The translations under genes and the position numbers were made by a program. The notes beneath the pieces are model-generated. The model made no database searches. It saw only the letters and a program-made list of their open reading frames with translations, and had not been told where the DNA came from. Below are positions 27,047 through 34,708 of a stretch of 64,000 nucleotides of DNA, one piece after another. The stretch lies in assembly GCF_000956465.1 (NCBI RefSeq), contig NZ_JYJA01000035.1, positions 1 through 64,000 of the forward strand. Direction: 5' to 3'. Origin of the DNA: Microbacterium trichothecenolyticum. Lineage in GTDB: Bacteria; Actinomycetota; Actinomycetes; Actinomycetales; Microbacteriaceae. The first letter of the stretch is position 1. Each line of letters begins with the position of its first letter.

Positions 27047-27063
27047 TTCGGTATGCCGAAAAC
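27044..27063. promoter_or_regulatory. DtxR/MntR-type operator 2, spanning the start codon
   Basis: GTTTTCGG-TATG-CCGAAAAC, a perfect 8-bp dyad whose centre contains the ATG (27053-27055). A repressor bound here would cover the transcript start and the first codons. Confidence 0.65.
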
Positions 27064-28426
27064 TGCCGAGGATGTCAGCACGTCGACGCCGATCCTGAGC
27101 CGGCGCCTGTCGATGCCGCGCCTCGCGTGGCTGATCGGCCCGGCGCTCGTGGCGGGGGTCGCGTACCTCGACCCCGGCAATGTCGCGAGCAACATGACGG
27201 CCGGCGCCCGGTACGGGTACCTGCTGGTCTGGGTCGTCGTGCTCGGCAACGTGATGGCCTGGCTCATCCAGTACCTGTCGGCCAAGCTCGGCATCGTCAC
27301 CGGCCGCAGTCTCCCCGAGACCCTCGGCCACCGCATCGGCAACCGCTGGGGGCGCCGTGCCTACTGGCTGCAGGCCGAGCTCGTCGCGATGGCGACCGAC
27401 ATCGCGGAGGTGATCGGCGGCGCCGTCGCGCTCAACCTCCTCTTCGGCATCCCGCTGCTCTGGGGCGGCGCGATCACCGGCGCGGTGTCGATCGCGCTCC
27501 TGCTCATCCAGTCGCGGCGAGGTCCGCGCACGTTCGAGTTCGTCGTGATCGGCCTGCTCGCCATCATCGCGATCGGGTTCTCGTTCGGCGTGTTCGTCGC
27601 CCCGCCCGACGGCCCGAGCGTGGTGGCGAGCCTGGTGCCGCGCTTCGAGGGCACCGACTCGGTGCTGCTGGCGGCCTCGATCCTCGGCGCCACGATCATG
27701 CCGCACGCCATCTACGCGCACAGCGCCCTGGCGCGCGACCGCTTCGCGCCGGCGCCGGCGACGGCCGGCGCGGCGCTCGGCGGCGACCGACTGATGCCGC
27801 GCGGCTCCCGCGCTGCCGGGGCCCCGATCGGGGCCCCGGCAGACCCGACGCTGGCCGAGCTGCGCGGCATCCCCACCCGTCGCCTCCTGCGCGCGACCAA
27901 ATGGGATGTCACCATCGCGATGCTGATCGCGGGCACCGTGAACCTGTGCATCCTGCTGCTCGCGGCGGCGAATCTGGCGGGCGTGCCCGGCACCGACTCC
28001 CTCGAGGGCGCCTACGCCGCCCTGTACGCAGGGCTCGGCCCCCTGGTGGCGACCCTGTTCGCCGTCGGCCTCCTCGCGAGCGGTCTCGCCAGCACCTCGG
28101 TCGGCGCGTACGCCGGCGCCGAGATCATGCACGGCCTGCTGCACATCCGCGTGCCGCTGATCGCCCGCCGGCTCGTCACGCTGATCCCGGCGCTGGTGAT
28201 CCTCGCGGTCGGCTTCGACCCGACGGTCGCGCTCGTGCTCAGCCAGGTCGTGCTGTCGTTCGGCATCCCGTTCGCGCTCATCCCCCTGGTCGCCCTCACC
28301 GCGAACCGCGAGGTGCTGGGCGGGTACCGCAACCGCGTGTGGACGACGATCGCGGGGATCGCGGCATCCGTGTTCCTCATCGCCCTCAACGGCGTGCTGC
28401 TGTACCTGGTGCTGACAGGGGCGTGA
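27053..28426 (+). CDS. mntH: NRAMP-family divalent metal (Mn2+/Fe2+) transporter
   Basis: A 457-residue proton-coupled metal importer with ~11 membrane segments. The metal-binding motif is GVAYLDPGNVASNM (TM1, DPGN), and MPHAIYAHSAL (TM6, MPH) supplies the second half of the site; together they are diagnostic for NRAMP/MntH. The loop after TM6 (~245-285) carries a Pro/Ala-rich insert. ATG 27053 fits the promoter and lies inside a twin-palindrome control region; the longer open frame upstream is discarded. The DtxR/MntR gene follows 24 bp later, so uptake is probably repressed when Mn2+ is plentiful. Confidence 0.9.
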   Translation: MPKTAEDVSTSTPILSRRLSMPRLAWLIGPALVAGVAYLDPGNVASNMTAGARYGYLLVWVVVLGNVMAWLIQYLSAKLGIVTGRSLPETLGHRIGNRWGRRAYWLQAELVAMATDIAEVIGGAVALNLLFGIPLLWGGAITGAVSIALLLIQSRRGPRTFEFVVIGLLAIIAIGFSFGVFVAPPDGPSVVASLVPRFEGTDSVLLAASILGATIMPHAIYAHSALARDRFAPAPATAGAALGGDRLMPRGSRAAGAPIGAPADPTLAELRGIPTRRLLRATKWDVTIAMLIAGTVNLCILLLAAANLAGVPGTDSLEGAYAALYAGLGPLVATLFAVGLLASGLASTSVGAYAGAEIMHGLLHIRVPLIARRLVTLIPALVILAVGFDPTVALVLSQVVLSFGIPFALIPLVALTANREVLGGYRNRVWTTIAGIAASVFLIALNGVLLYLVLTGA

Positions 28427-28438
28427 AAGGCCGCCCGG

Positions 28439-28444
28439 TACCCT
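28439..28444 (+). promoter_or_regulatory. -10 box TACCCT, likely leaderless promoter
   Basis: TACCCT ends 6 nt before GTG 28451 of the DtxR/MntR gene, giving it its own start in addition to possible read-through from mntH. Confidence 0.4.
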
Positions 28445-28450
28445 GAAACG

Positions 28451-29086
28451 GTGGCCTCCCCTGCGATCGACGACTACCTGAAGACGATCTACCACCACAC
28501 CGAGTGGCAGGACGACCGCATCACGCCGTCGCAGCTGGCCGCCGAGCTCGGCCTCGCGCCGTCGAGCGTCACGGAGATGGTGCAGAAGCTCGCCGCCCAG
28601 GGTCTCGTCACTCATCGCCCGTACGGGCCGATCGCGCTCTCCGAGGAGGGAGAGCGTCGCGCGGCGGCGATCATCCGCCGCCACCGCCTGATCGAGACGT
28701 GGCTCGTGAGCGAGTTCGGGTACGCGTGGGACGAGGTGCACGACGAGGCCGAGGTGCTCGAGCACGCGATCAGCGACCGGCTGCTGGAGGGCATCGACGA
28801 GCGGCTCGGCAGGCCGCGCTTCGACCCGCACGGCGACGCGATCCCGGATGCTGCGGGCCACGTCCACCGCGAACCCTTCGTGCTGCTCGCCCAGGCGCCC
28901 GCGGGGCACGTCGGGCGGGTGCTGCGCGTGAGCGACCGCGACCCGGAACTGCTCAGGGCCGTCGAGTCGGCCGGCGTGGCCGTCGGCACGACCGTGACGG
29001 TGACGGATGCTGCGGCCCTCCGCATCGGGACCGCGTCGGTGTCGCTTCCCGACGCCGCGGCCGACGCCGTCTGGCTCAGCATCTGA
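28451..29086 (+). CDS. mntR: DtxR/MntR-family metal-dependent transcriptional repressor
   Basis: A 211-residue regulator with the full three-domain layout: winged helix (~1-65, LAAELGLAPSSVTEMVQKL), metal-binding dimerisation domain (~66-140, with HRLIETWL and WDEVHDEAEVLEHAIS, the His/Glu metal ligands) and a C-terminal FeoA/SH3-like domain (~150-211). DNA binding is triggered by Mn2+ or Fe2+. Directly downstream of the NRAMP gene, whose promoter carries two matching palindromes, it is most simply a manganese repressor; an iron-sensing DtxR role cannot be excluded by sequence. Confidence 0.85.
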   Translation: MASPAIDDYLKTIYHHTEWQDDRITPSQLAAELGLAPSSVTEMVQKLAAQGLVTHRPYGPIALSEEGERRAAAIIRRHRLIETWLVSEFGYAWDEVHDEAEVLEHAISDRLLEGIDERLGRPRFDPHGDAIPDAAGHVHREPFVLLAQAPAGHVGRVLRVSDRDPELLRAVESAGVAVGTTVTVTDAAALRIGTASVSLPDAAADAVWLSI

Positions 29087-29213
29087 CCCGAGCCGCAGCC
29101 GGGTCGCGGCATGCGTGTCCCGACACAGAATCGGAGATTCACGACGACACGCCGGGGACGGGATGCTGCGCGCCGGCGTGCCGCCCAGAACCTCCGATGC
29201 TGTGCGCGACGGG

Positions 29214-30158
29214 TCAGCGGCGCGCCGCTACCTCGAACGGCCAGCGCACGCCCGTCGCGGTCTCGGCGACGTCCCAGAGGCGCGCGGCCACGACCGGGTC
29301 GCGAGTGATCTTCGAGGCGGTCTGCTTGCGGGGCTCGCCGCGCGAGCCGGTGCGCGGGCCCCAGAACTCGCCGCCCTCGACGTCGGGATCCGTGAGCGCC
29401 CGCACGAGCGGCCAGGCGCCGTGCTCCTTCGACTGCGCCATCGCCGCCTGCAGGTTGTCGCGGAAGCGCTTGGCGCGCGACGGCTCGTTGACGCCCACGA
29501 TCCCGGCCGTGCGGCCGCCCGTCGAGTAGCCCGGGTGGGCGACGACGCTCGCGACCGGGATGCCGGCCGCGCGGAGGCGCCGGTCGGCCTCGAAGCCGAG
29601 CGCCGTCGTCGCGACCTTGGACTGCACGTATGCGCGCCAGGCCGAGTATCCGTCGACGAGCTGCGGGTCGACGGGGTCGTACGGTGTGAGGGAGGTCGAC
29701 ATGCTGCCCACCCACACCATGCGCCCGGAAGCCTCGGCGAGGGCCGGCAGGAGCTCTCCGGCCAGCGCATAGTGGCCGAGGGCGTTGGTCGCGAACACGA
29801 CCTCGTGCCCGTCGATCGTGGTCTCGCGGGACTTCGGCGCGTGGACGATCCCGGCGTTGAGCAGCACGCCGTCGAGGGCGCCCTTGCCCCGCACGCTCGC
29901 GGCGGCGGAGCGCACCGATGCGAGGTTCGAGGTGTCGAGGATGAGCGGCTCGGTCGCATCGGGCGCGGCCTCCGGCAGCCGGCGACGGATCGCCGCGCGC
30001 GCGGCCGAGAGCCGGTTCGGATGGCGCGCCGACATCAGCACGTGAGCGCCTGCGCGCACGAGCTGCTCGGAGGCGAAGTAGCCGAGGCCGGCGTTGGATC
30101 CGGTCACGAGATACACGCGTCCGGAGAGGTCTGGGAGGGTCCGGGGGTCCCACGTCAC
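29214..30158 (-). CDS. Short-chain dehydrogenase/reductase (retinol-dehydrogenase-like)
   Basis: A 314-residue SDR. Cofactor motif VTGSNAGLGYF (~15-25), LNAGIVHAP (NAG motif, ~95), and catalytic YVQSK in SAWRAYVQSKVATTAL, with the Ser upstream in VGSMSTSL. Such extended classical SDRs oxidise or reduce alcohols and ketones; the substrate is unknown. GTG 30158 gives TWDPRTLPDLSGRVYLVTG, the common family start, and AGGG lies ~9 nt upstream; GTG 30185 is the longer alternative. Divergent from the HAD-IIA gene. Confidence 0.83.
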   Translation of the reverse strand: MTWDPRTLPDLSGRVYLVTGSNAGLGYFASEQLVRAGAHVLMSARHPNRLSAARAAIRRRLPEAAPDATEPLILDTSNLASVRSAAASVRGKGALDGVLLNAGIVHAPKSRETTIDGHEVVFATNALGHYALAGELLPALAEASGRMVWVGSMSTSLTPYDPVDPQLVDGYSAWRAYVQSKVATTALGFEADRRLRAAGIPVASVVAHPGYSTGGRTAGIVGVNEPSRAKRFRDNLQAAMAQSKEHGAWPLVRALTDPDVEGGEFWGPRTGSRGEPRKQTASKITRDPVVAARLWDVAETATGVRWPFEVAARR

Positions 30159-30186
30159 GGGAACGACCCTACGCCTGCCCGCCACC

Positions 30187-30192
30187 TAGTCT
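30187..30192 (+). promoter_or_regulatory. -10 box TAGTCT, likely leaderless promoter
   Basis: TAGTCT ends 6 nt before ATG 30199 of the HAD-IIA phosphatase gene; no ribosome-binding site is seen. Confidence 0.45.
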
Positions 30193-30198
30193 TGACGC

Positions 30199-31008
30199 AT
30201 GCGCACGCGGTCCGACATCGAATGCTGGCTCACCGACATGGACGGCGTGCTGGTCCACGAGAACACCCCCATTCCCGGGTCATCTGATCTGCTGCAGCAG
30301 TGGACCGATCAGGGTGTGCCGTTCCTGGTGCTCACCAACAACTCGATCTTCACGCCGCGAGATCTCTCGGCCCGGCTGCGGGCCTCAGGCCTCATCGTGC
30401 CGGAGGAGTCGATCTGGACCTCGGCCCTCGCCACCGCCGATTTCCTCAGGTCGCAGATGCCCGGCGGCTCGGCGTTCGTCATCGGCGAGGCGGGCCTGAC
30501 GACGGCCCTTCACGAGGCCGGCTTCATCATGACCGAGACCGATCCCGACTACGTCGTCGTCGGCGAGACCCGCAACTACTCGTTCGAGGCGATCACGAAG
30601 GCGATCCGCTTCATCAACGCCGGCGCCCGCTTCATCGCGACCAACCCCGACGCCACCGGCCCTTCGACCGAGGGCGTGCTGCCGGCGACGGGTGCGATCT
30701 CGGCGCTCATCACCAAGGCGACGGGCATGGAGCCGTACGTCGTCGGCAAGCCGAACCCGATGATGTTCCGCTCGGCTCTGAACCGCATCGGCGCGCACTC
30801 CGAGAACACCGGCATGATCGGCGACCGCATGGACACCGACGTCGTCGCCGGCATCGAGGCAGGCCTGCACACCGTGCTCGTGCTGACAGGCATCAGCGAC
30901 GCCGCAGAGATCGCCCGTTACCCGTTCCGCCCCGACGAGGTGCTGGACTCGGTCGCCGACCTCCTCGACCACGAGCCCGTCGAGTCGGAGGACCCCGAGC
31001 TGCTGTAG
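30199..31008 (+). CDS. HAD-IIA family phosphatase (NagD-like)
   Basis: A 269-residue HAD hydrolase with all four motifs: motif I WLTDMDGVLV (nucleophile Asp in DMDGV), motif II LTNNS, motif III Lys in YVVGKPNPMMF, motif IV IGDRMDTDV. The large C2 cap between motifs II and III marks subclass IIA (NagD, 4-nitrophenyl phosphatase, phosphoglycolate phosphatase). It removes phosphate from small metabolites such as UMP, sugar phosphates or damaged intermediates. Start ATG 30199 is supported by its -10 box. Confidence 0.88.
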   Translation: MRTRSDIECWLTDMDGVLVHENTPIPGSSDLLQQWTDQGVPFLVLTNNSIFTPRDLSARLRASGLIVPEESIWTSALATADFLRSQMPGGSAFVIGEAGLTTALHEAGFIMTETDPDYVVVGETRNYSFEAITKAIRFINAGARFIATNPDATGPSTEGVLPATGAISALITKATGMEPYVVGKPNPMMFRSALNRIGAHSENTGMIGDRMDTDVVAGIEAGLHTVLVLTGISDAAEIARYPFRPDEVLDSVADLLDHEPVESEDPELL

Positions 31009-31077
31009 CCACGAGCTCCCGCATGGCGCCACGCCCGCAGCATCCGTCGCCCTTCTCCGCCCTCGCGTCCCGCTGCG

Positions 31078-31144
31078 ACAGGTCAACCGGCGTTCCACCG
31101 GAGAAACGCGGCGCATTCCTCCTGCAAAGGCCCGGTTGACCTGT
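31078..31144. repeat. Intergenic palindromic element, copy 1
   Basis: ACAGGTCAACCGG (31078-31090) and its exact complement CCGGTTGACCTGT (31132-31144) enclose a 41-nt loop. The words CCGCTGCGACAGGTCAACCG recur at copy 2, so this is a repeated element, REP/MITE-like. Confidence 0.75.
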
Positions 31145-31230
31145 TGAAGGAGGGGGACACGGATGCCTCGGGCCCGGCACCGATCCCACACGCGACCTCC
31201 GCGCTCACAGCCGCAGCATCCGTCCCGCTG

Positions 31231-31301
31231 CGACAGGTCAACCGGGCTTCCGCAGGAGAGTTCAGGCATGAACGTCCTGTCGAGCCCCGGTTGACCTGTC
31301 G
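31231..31301. repeat. Intergenic palindromic element, copy 2
   Basis: CGACAGGTCAACCGGG (31231-31246) pairs perfectly over 16 bp with 31286-31301 around a 39-nt loop. Same terminal sequence and near-equal loop size as copy 1, but the loop sequences differ, pointing to conserved ends with divergent interiors. Confidence 0.75.
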
Positions 31302-31386
31302 AACATGCGGCGAGGGACGGATGCTGCGGCCCCGGGCCTGCGCCCGCTGAAGTGCGGCGGGCTTCCGCAGCGCCCGCCGCACCTCG

Positions 31387-32400
31387 TCAGGCCGCTACCG
31401 ACGCGCGGACGTCGAGGTCGGCGGCGTCCAGGCGCGCGCGCACGTCCGCGTCGAGGTCGAGCTCGGACGCGGTGAGCGCCTCTTCGAGCTGGGCGACACT
31501 CGAGATGCCCACCACGGGGATCACCGGCACATCCCCGCCCAGCAGCCACGACAGCGCAACCTGGTTCGGCGTCGCCCCGATCTCGGCGGCGACGTCGTGG
31601 AGCGTGCGCACGCGTTCCCGGTTCGACGCGTGCCGCATGGGCGCCCACATCGGCTTGTCGTCGCGGGCGAACGCGCCCTGATGCAGCGGTGAGTACGCCG
31701 TGATGGCGAGCGGCGGCCGGCCGCCTGTGCCCGCGGCGGCGACGTAGTCCAGGAGCTCGATCGACACGTCGTTCGTGCGTCCGAAGCCCGGGCTCGGGTA
31801 GACGTAGCTGTACCCCTGCTGCACGACGCCGTACGGGTCGACGCCCTGGCGCAGCGCCTCGTCGCGCGCCTCGATCAGCCGCCACAGCGCGACGTTCGAG
31901 ATGCCCGAGATGCCGACGAGCCCCTCGCGCTGCAGCTGCCCGAACGCGGCGACGGTCTCGGCGATCGGCGTCTCGCGGTCGTCGACGTGCCCGTACAGCA
32001 CATCGATGCGATCGACGCCGAGGTGCCGCAGGCTGAGGCGGGCCTCGCGGGCGACGACCTCGGCCGACAGCCCCTGGAAGTTCGTCGGCTCGACGTTCTG
32101 CAGCGGCAGCGCCGGGTCCTTCTTCGCAGCGCCGAGCTTGGTCGCCAGGCGTACGTCGCCGAGGCCGCCGCGGCGGCGGATCCACGCGCCGAGCACGTCC
32201 TCGCTGTCGCGCCCGTGCCCGCCGACCCACGCGTTGTAGTTGTTGGCGGTGTCGACGAAGGTGCCGCCGGCGCCGGCGAAGCGGTCGAGGATCTCGAGCG
32301 ACGTCGCGGCGTCGGTGCGCGTGCCGAAGAACATGGTGCCGAGGCAGAGGGTCGAGACCTCGAACGAGGTCGTGCCGTTGGAGATGGTGCGGTACCGCAT
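31387..32400 (-). CDS. Aldo/keto reductase
   Basis: A 337-residue (beta/alpha)8 oxidoreductase. The catalytic tetrad is visible: Asp in TFVDTANNYNAW and the Tyr in the same motif, Lys in VRLATKLG, His in VLYGHVDD. The C-terminal NADPH-binding part carries VIPVVGISSVAQLEEAL. It reduces carbonyl compounds with NADPH; the substrate is not evident. ATG 32400 has AAAGGG upstream. Divergent from a MocR regulator only 75 bp away; MocR proteins commonly control vitamin B6 or amine metabolism, so a pyridoxal-reductase-like role is possible but unproven. Confidence 0.85.
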   Translation of the reverse strand: MRYRTISNGTTSFEVSTLCLGTMFFGTRTDAATSLEILDRFAGAGGTFVDTANNYNAWVGGHGRDSEDVLGAWIRRRGGLGDVRLATKLGAAKKDPALPLQNVEPTNFQGLSAEVVAREARLSLRHLGVDRIDVLYGHVDDRETPIAETVAAFGQLQREGLVGISGISNVALWRLIEARDEALRQGVDPYGVVQQGYSYVYPSPGFGRTNDVSIELLDYVAAAGTGGRPPLAITAYSPLHQGAFARDDKPMWAPMRHASNRERVRTLHDVAAEIGATPNQVALSWLLGGDVPVIPVVGISSVAQLEEALTASELDLDADVRARLDAADLDVRASVAA

Positions 32401-32475
32401 GGGGTGCCCTTTCGTGGTTCGTGGTTCCCGGTTCCATCGTGGATCGCGGGCGGTCTGGGAGTACGATCCGATTCC

Positions 32476-33975
32476 ATGGCAGAAACCCAGACCAATTCGG
32501 TCGCGTGGGAGACGCTGCTCGACCTCGCCGCGTACGACGGCCCGCGTCACGTGCGGCTGGAGCAGGCGGTGAGGGATGCTGTGTCCACGGGCCGCCTGGC
32601 CTCCGGTGCCGCGCTTGCCCCGAGTCGCCTGCTCGCGTCGTCGCTCGGCGTCTCGCGATGGGTCGTCACGGAGGTGTACGGGCGGCTCACGGCCGAGGGC
32701 ATCCTCGATGCGCGAGCCGGCTCGGCGACGCGGGTCGCCGCCGGGCCGACGCGCCCCGAGGCTCCGCGCGACGCGCCGACGCCGCGTGGCGAGGGCGTGG
32801 GGACCGTGCCCGCCACTGCTTCGCGACCCGCGCCGGAGCCCGTCGAGCCGGTGCGCCGGCCCCGGTACGATCTCGCCCCGGGTGTGCCCGACCTGCGGAA
32901 CGCGCCGCGCGCACTGTGGCTGCGCGCGATGACCGAGGCGCTGAACGAGGCCCCTGACGCCGAGCTCTTCCGGCTCGACGGCGACGTGCCGGCTGCGCGC
33001 GCGGCGCTCGCCGCCTACCTGTCGCGGTCGCGCTTCGCGCGGGCCGACGCGGACGCCCTCCTCGTCACGCACGGCGCCGCCGACGGCATGCGCCGCGTCG
33101 CCCGGGCACTGCGCACACTGGGGCACACCGCGCTCCTCGTCGAGGATCCGTCGTGGCAGCGGATGCGCCAGGTCGCCGCGGCGGAGGGGCTCACGTCGGT
33201 GCCCGTTCCCGTCGACGGAGACGGGGTCGACGTCGCGGCGCTGGTCGAGGCATCCGTCCGCACCGGCGCGCGCGCCGCTCTCGTGACACCCGCGCACCAG
33301 TTCCCCACGGGGGTGCCGCTGTCGGCCGAGCGCCGTGAGGGACTCCTCGCCTGGGCGCGCACCCGCGACGGGGTCGTGATCGAGGACGACTACGACGCCG
33401 AGTTCCGCTACGACCGGCGCCCGATCGGCGCGCTGCAGGCGATGGCGCCCGACCGCGTCGTCCTCGCCGGAAGCCTCAGCAAGACCGCGACGCCCGCGCT
33501 CGCCCTCGGCTGGCTCGTGCTGCCGTCATGGCTGCGCGACGTCGTGCGCAACGCGGGATCAGCAGTTCCGTCGACGTTCGACCAGCTCGCGCTCGCCCGC
33601 TTCCTCACCTCCGGCGGTCTCGACCGGCACCTGCGCGGCGCTCGCACCCGCTACCGGCGCCGGCGCGAGGCGCTGCTCGCGGCGCTGGAACGCACGATGC
33701 CCGAGTGCCGCGTGTCGGGCATCGCGGCGGGGCTTCACGCCGTGCTCGACCTGCCACCCGGGGTGCGCGCGGCCGAGGTCGTGCGCGCAGCGGAGCCCCG
33801 CGACCTCGGTCTCACCGACATCCGCCGCTACCGCGTCTCACCCGACGCACCGGCACCCGAACGCCTCGTGCTCGGCTACGGCGACCTCGCCGATCCCCTC
33901 GTCGACGAGGCCGTGCGCCTGCTCGCCGACACCGTGCGCGAGGTCGCCGCGCGCGACGTCACCGGCTCCCGGTAG
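32476..33975 (+). CDS. MocR-type GntR regulator with aminotransferase-like domain
   Basis: A 499-residue fusion of a GntR winged helix (~20-90, APSRLLASSLGVSRWVVTEVYGRL) through a Pro-rich linker (~95-130) to a fold-type I aminotransferase domain (~135-495). The PLP lysine is in LAGSLSKTATPALALGW; VIEDDYDAEFRYD holds the Asp that contacts the cofactor. MocR proteins use PLP as a sensor and act as activators or repressors (PdxR, GabR). ATG 32476 has TACGAT at 32462-32467. The likely target is the divergent aldo/keto reductase and its own gene. Confidence 0.87.
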   Translation: MAETQTNSVAWETLLDLAAYDGPRHVRLEQAVRDAVSTGRLASGAALAPSRLLASSLGVSRWVVTEVYGRLTAEGILDARAGSATRVAAGPTRPEAPRDAPTPRGEGVGTVPATASRPAPEPVEPVRRPRYDLAPGVPDLRNAPRALWLRAMTEALNEAPDAELFRLDGDVPAARAALAAYLSRSRFARADADALLVTHGAADGMRRVARALRTLGHTALLVEDPSWQRMRQVAAAEGLTSVPVPVDGDGVDVAALVEASVRTGARAALVTPAHQFPTGVPLSAERREGLLAWARTRDGVVIEDDYDAEFRYDRRPIGALQAMAPDRVVLAGSLSKTATPALALGWLVLPSWLRDVVRNAGSAVPSTFDQLALARFLTSGGLDRHLRGARTRYRRRREALLAALERTMPECRVSGIAAGLHAVLDLPPGVRAAEVVRAAEPRDLGLTDIRRYRVSPDAPAPERLVLGYGDLADPLVDEAVRLLADTVREVAARDVTGSR

Positions 33976-33978
33976 GGT
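33973..33978 (+). promoter_or_regulatory. -10 box TAGGGT, likely leaderless promoter
   Basis: TAGGGT overlaps the stop codon of the MocR gene and ends 6 nt before ATG 33985. Confidence 0.4.
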
Positions 33979-33984
33979 CGCGAC

Positions 33985-34557
33985 ATGGGTGCGCTCGACG
34001 ACGGCGAGATGGTGGAAGTGACGGATGCCGCGGCCTGGCGCGCGTGGCTCGACGCCAACCATCGCACCTCCAAGGGGGCGTGGCTCGTGCGTGCGCGACC
34101 GGGCTCGGACCTCGAGGTGATCGGGTACGAGGACGCGATTCTGCAGGCTCTCTGCTTCGGGTGGATCGACGGCCCGGTGCGATCGTTCGACGACGAGCGC
34201 GGCGGCCTGTGGTTCGCGCCGCGGCGGGCGACGAGTGGCTGGGCGGCGACGAACAAGGCGCGGCTCATCCAGCTCGAAGAGGCCGGTCTGATCACCGAGG
34301 CCGGCTATCGGGCGATCGAGGTCGCCAAGGCGAACGGCGCGTGGACGGTGCTCGACAACGCCGAGGCGCTGCGCGAACCCGACGACCTCGCCGCGGCGCT
34401 CGACGCAGAGCCCGCTGCGCGCGCCGCCTGGGACGCGTTCCCGCCGTCGAGCCGCAAGCTGGGCATCTCCAACGTCGACATGGCGCGGCGCCCCGAGACC
34501 CGCGCCGCGCGCGTTGCGAAGCTCGTGGCCGATGCCGCCGAAGGGAAGCGCCCGTGA
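33985..34557 (+). CDS. YdeI/OmpD-associated-family protein
   Basis: A 190-residue protein of the YdeI (OmpD-associated) family. Recognisable blocks are WRAWLDANHRTSKGAWL near the N-terminus, ALCFGWIDGPVRSFDD (~50-65), RRATSGWAATNKARL (~78-92) and the C-terminal helical FPPSSRKLGI block. Members are cytosolic and of poorly known function; in Bacillus and E. coli they have been tied to antimicrobial-peptide or envelope stress. It is last-but-one in a small run after the MocR gene and overlaps the next small gene (GTGA). Confidence 0.8.
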   Translation: MGALDDGEMVEVTDAAAWRAWLDANHRTSKGAWLVRARPGSDLEVIGYEDAILQALCFGWIDGPVRSFDDERGGLWFAPRRATSGWAATNKARLIQLEEAGLITEAGYRAIEVAKANGAWTVLDNAEALREPDDLAAALDAEPAARAAWDAFPPSSRKLGISNVDMARRPETRAARVAKLVADAAEGKRP

Positions 34558-34667
34558 TCTCCGAGACCGAGCAGACGCTGCTCCTGCTGACAGCCGCGAT
34601 CATCACGCTCGGCACGCTCACCGTCATCATCTGGCAGTGGTGGCGGGGCCGCGGCAAGCGCGACTGA
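34554..34667 (+). CDS. 37-residue single-span membrane protein
   Basis: GTG 34554 overlaps the stop of the YdeI-like gene by 4 bp. The product is a short acidic start (ISETEQ), one hydrophobic span (~7-27, LLLLTAAIITLGTLTVIIW), then a basic end RGRGKRD, so N-out/C-in topology is expected. The coupling and clean topology argue that it is real although tiny. No family recognised. Confidence 0.55.
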   Translation: MISETEQTLLLLTAAIITLGTLTVIIWQWWRGRGKRD

Positions 34668-34708
34668 ACCCGACGCCTCCCCTGCTGCCGACCCGGCCTC
34701 GACGCCCG

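Larger units (their letters stand above)
26637..27052. other. 416-bp stretch without a recognised protein family
   Basis: Holds the leaderless promoter of the TrmH gene, a 16-bp inverted repeat (26673-26757), a possible 49-codon gene on the minus strand (26771-26920), the 10-bp palindrome TGACATGTCA at 26983-26992, and the NRAMP control region from 27018. I see no RNA gene in it. Confidence 0.6.
31009..31386. other. 378-bp intergenic region occupied by palindromic elements
   Basis: Between the convergent HAD and aldo-keto reductase genes. It contains two copies of a large hairpin element (31078-31144 and 31231-31301), with ACGGATGC-family words flanking each. No coding potential with a plausible start is evident. 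Confidence 0.65.
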
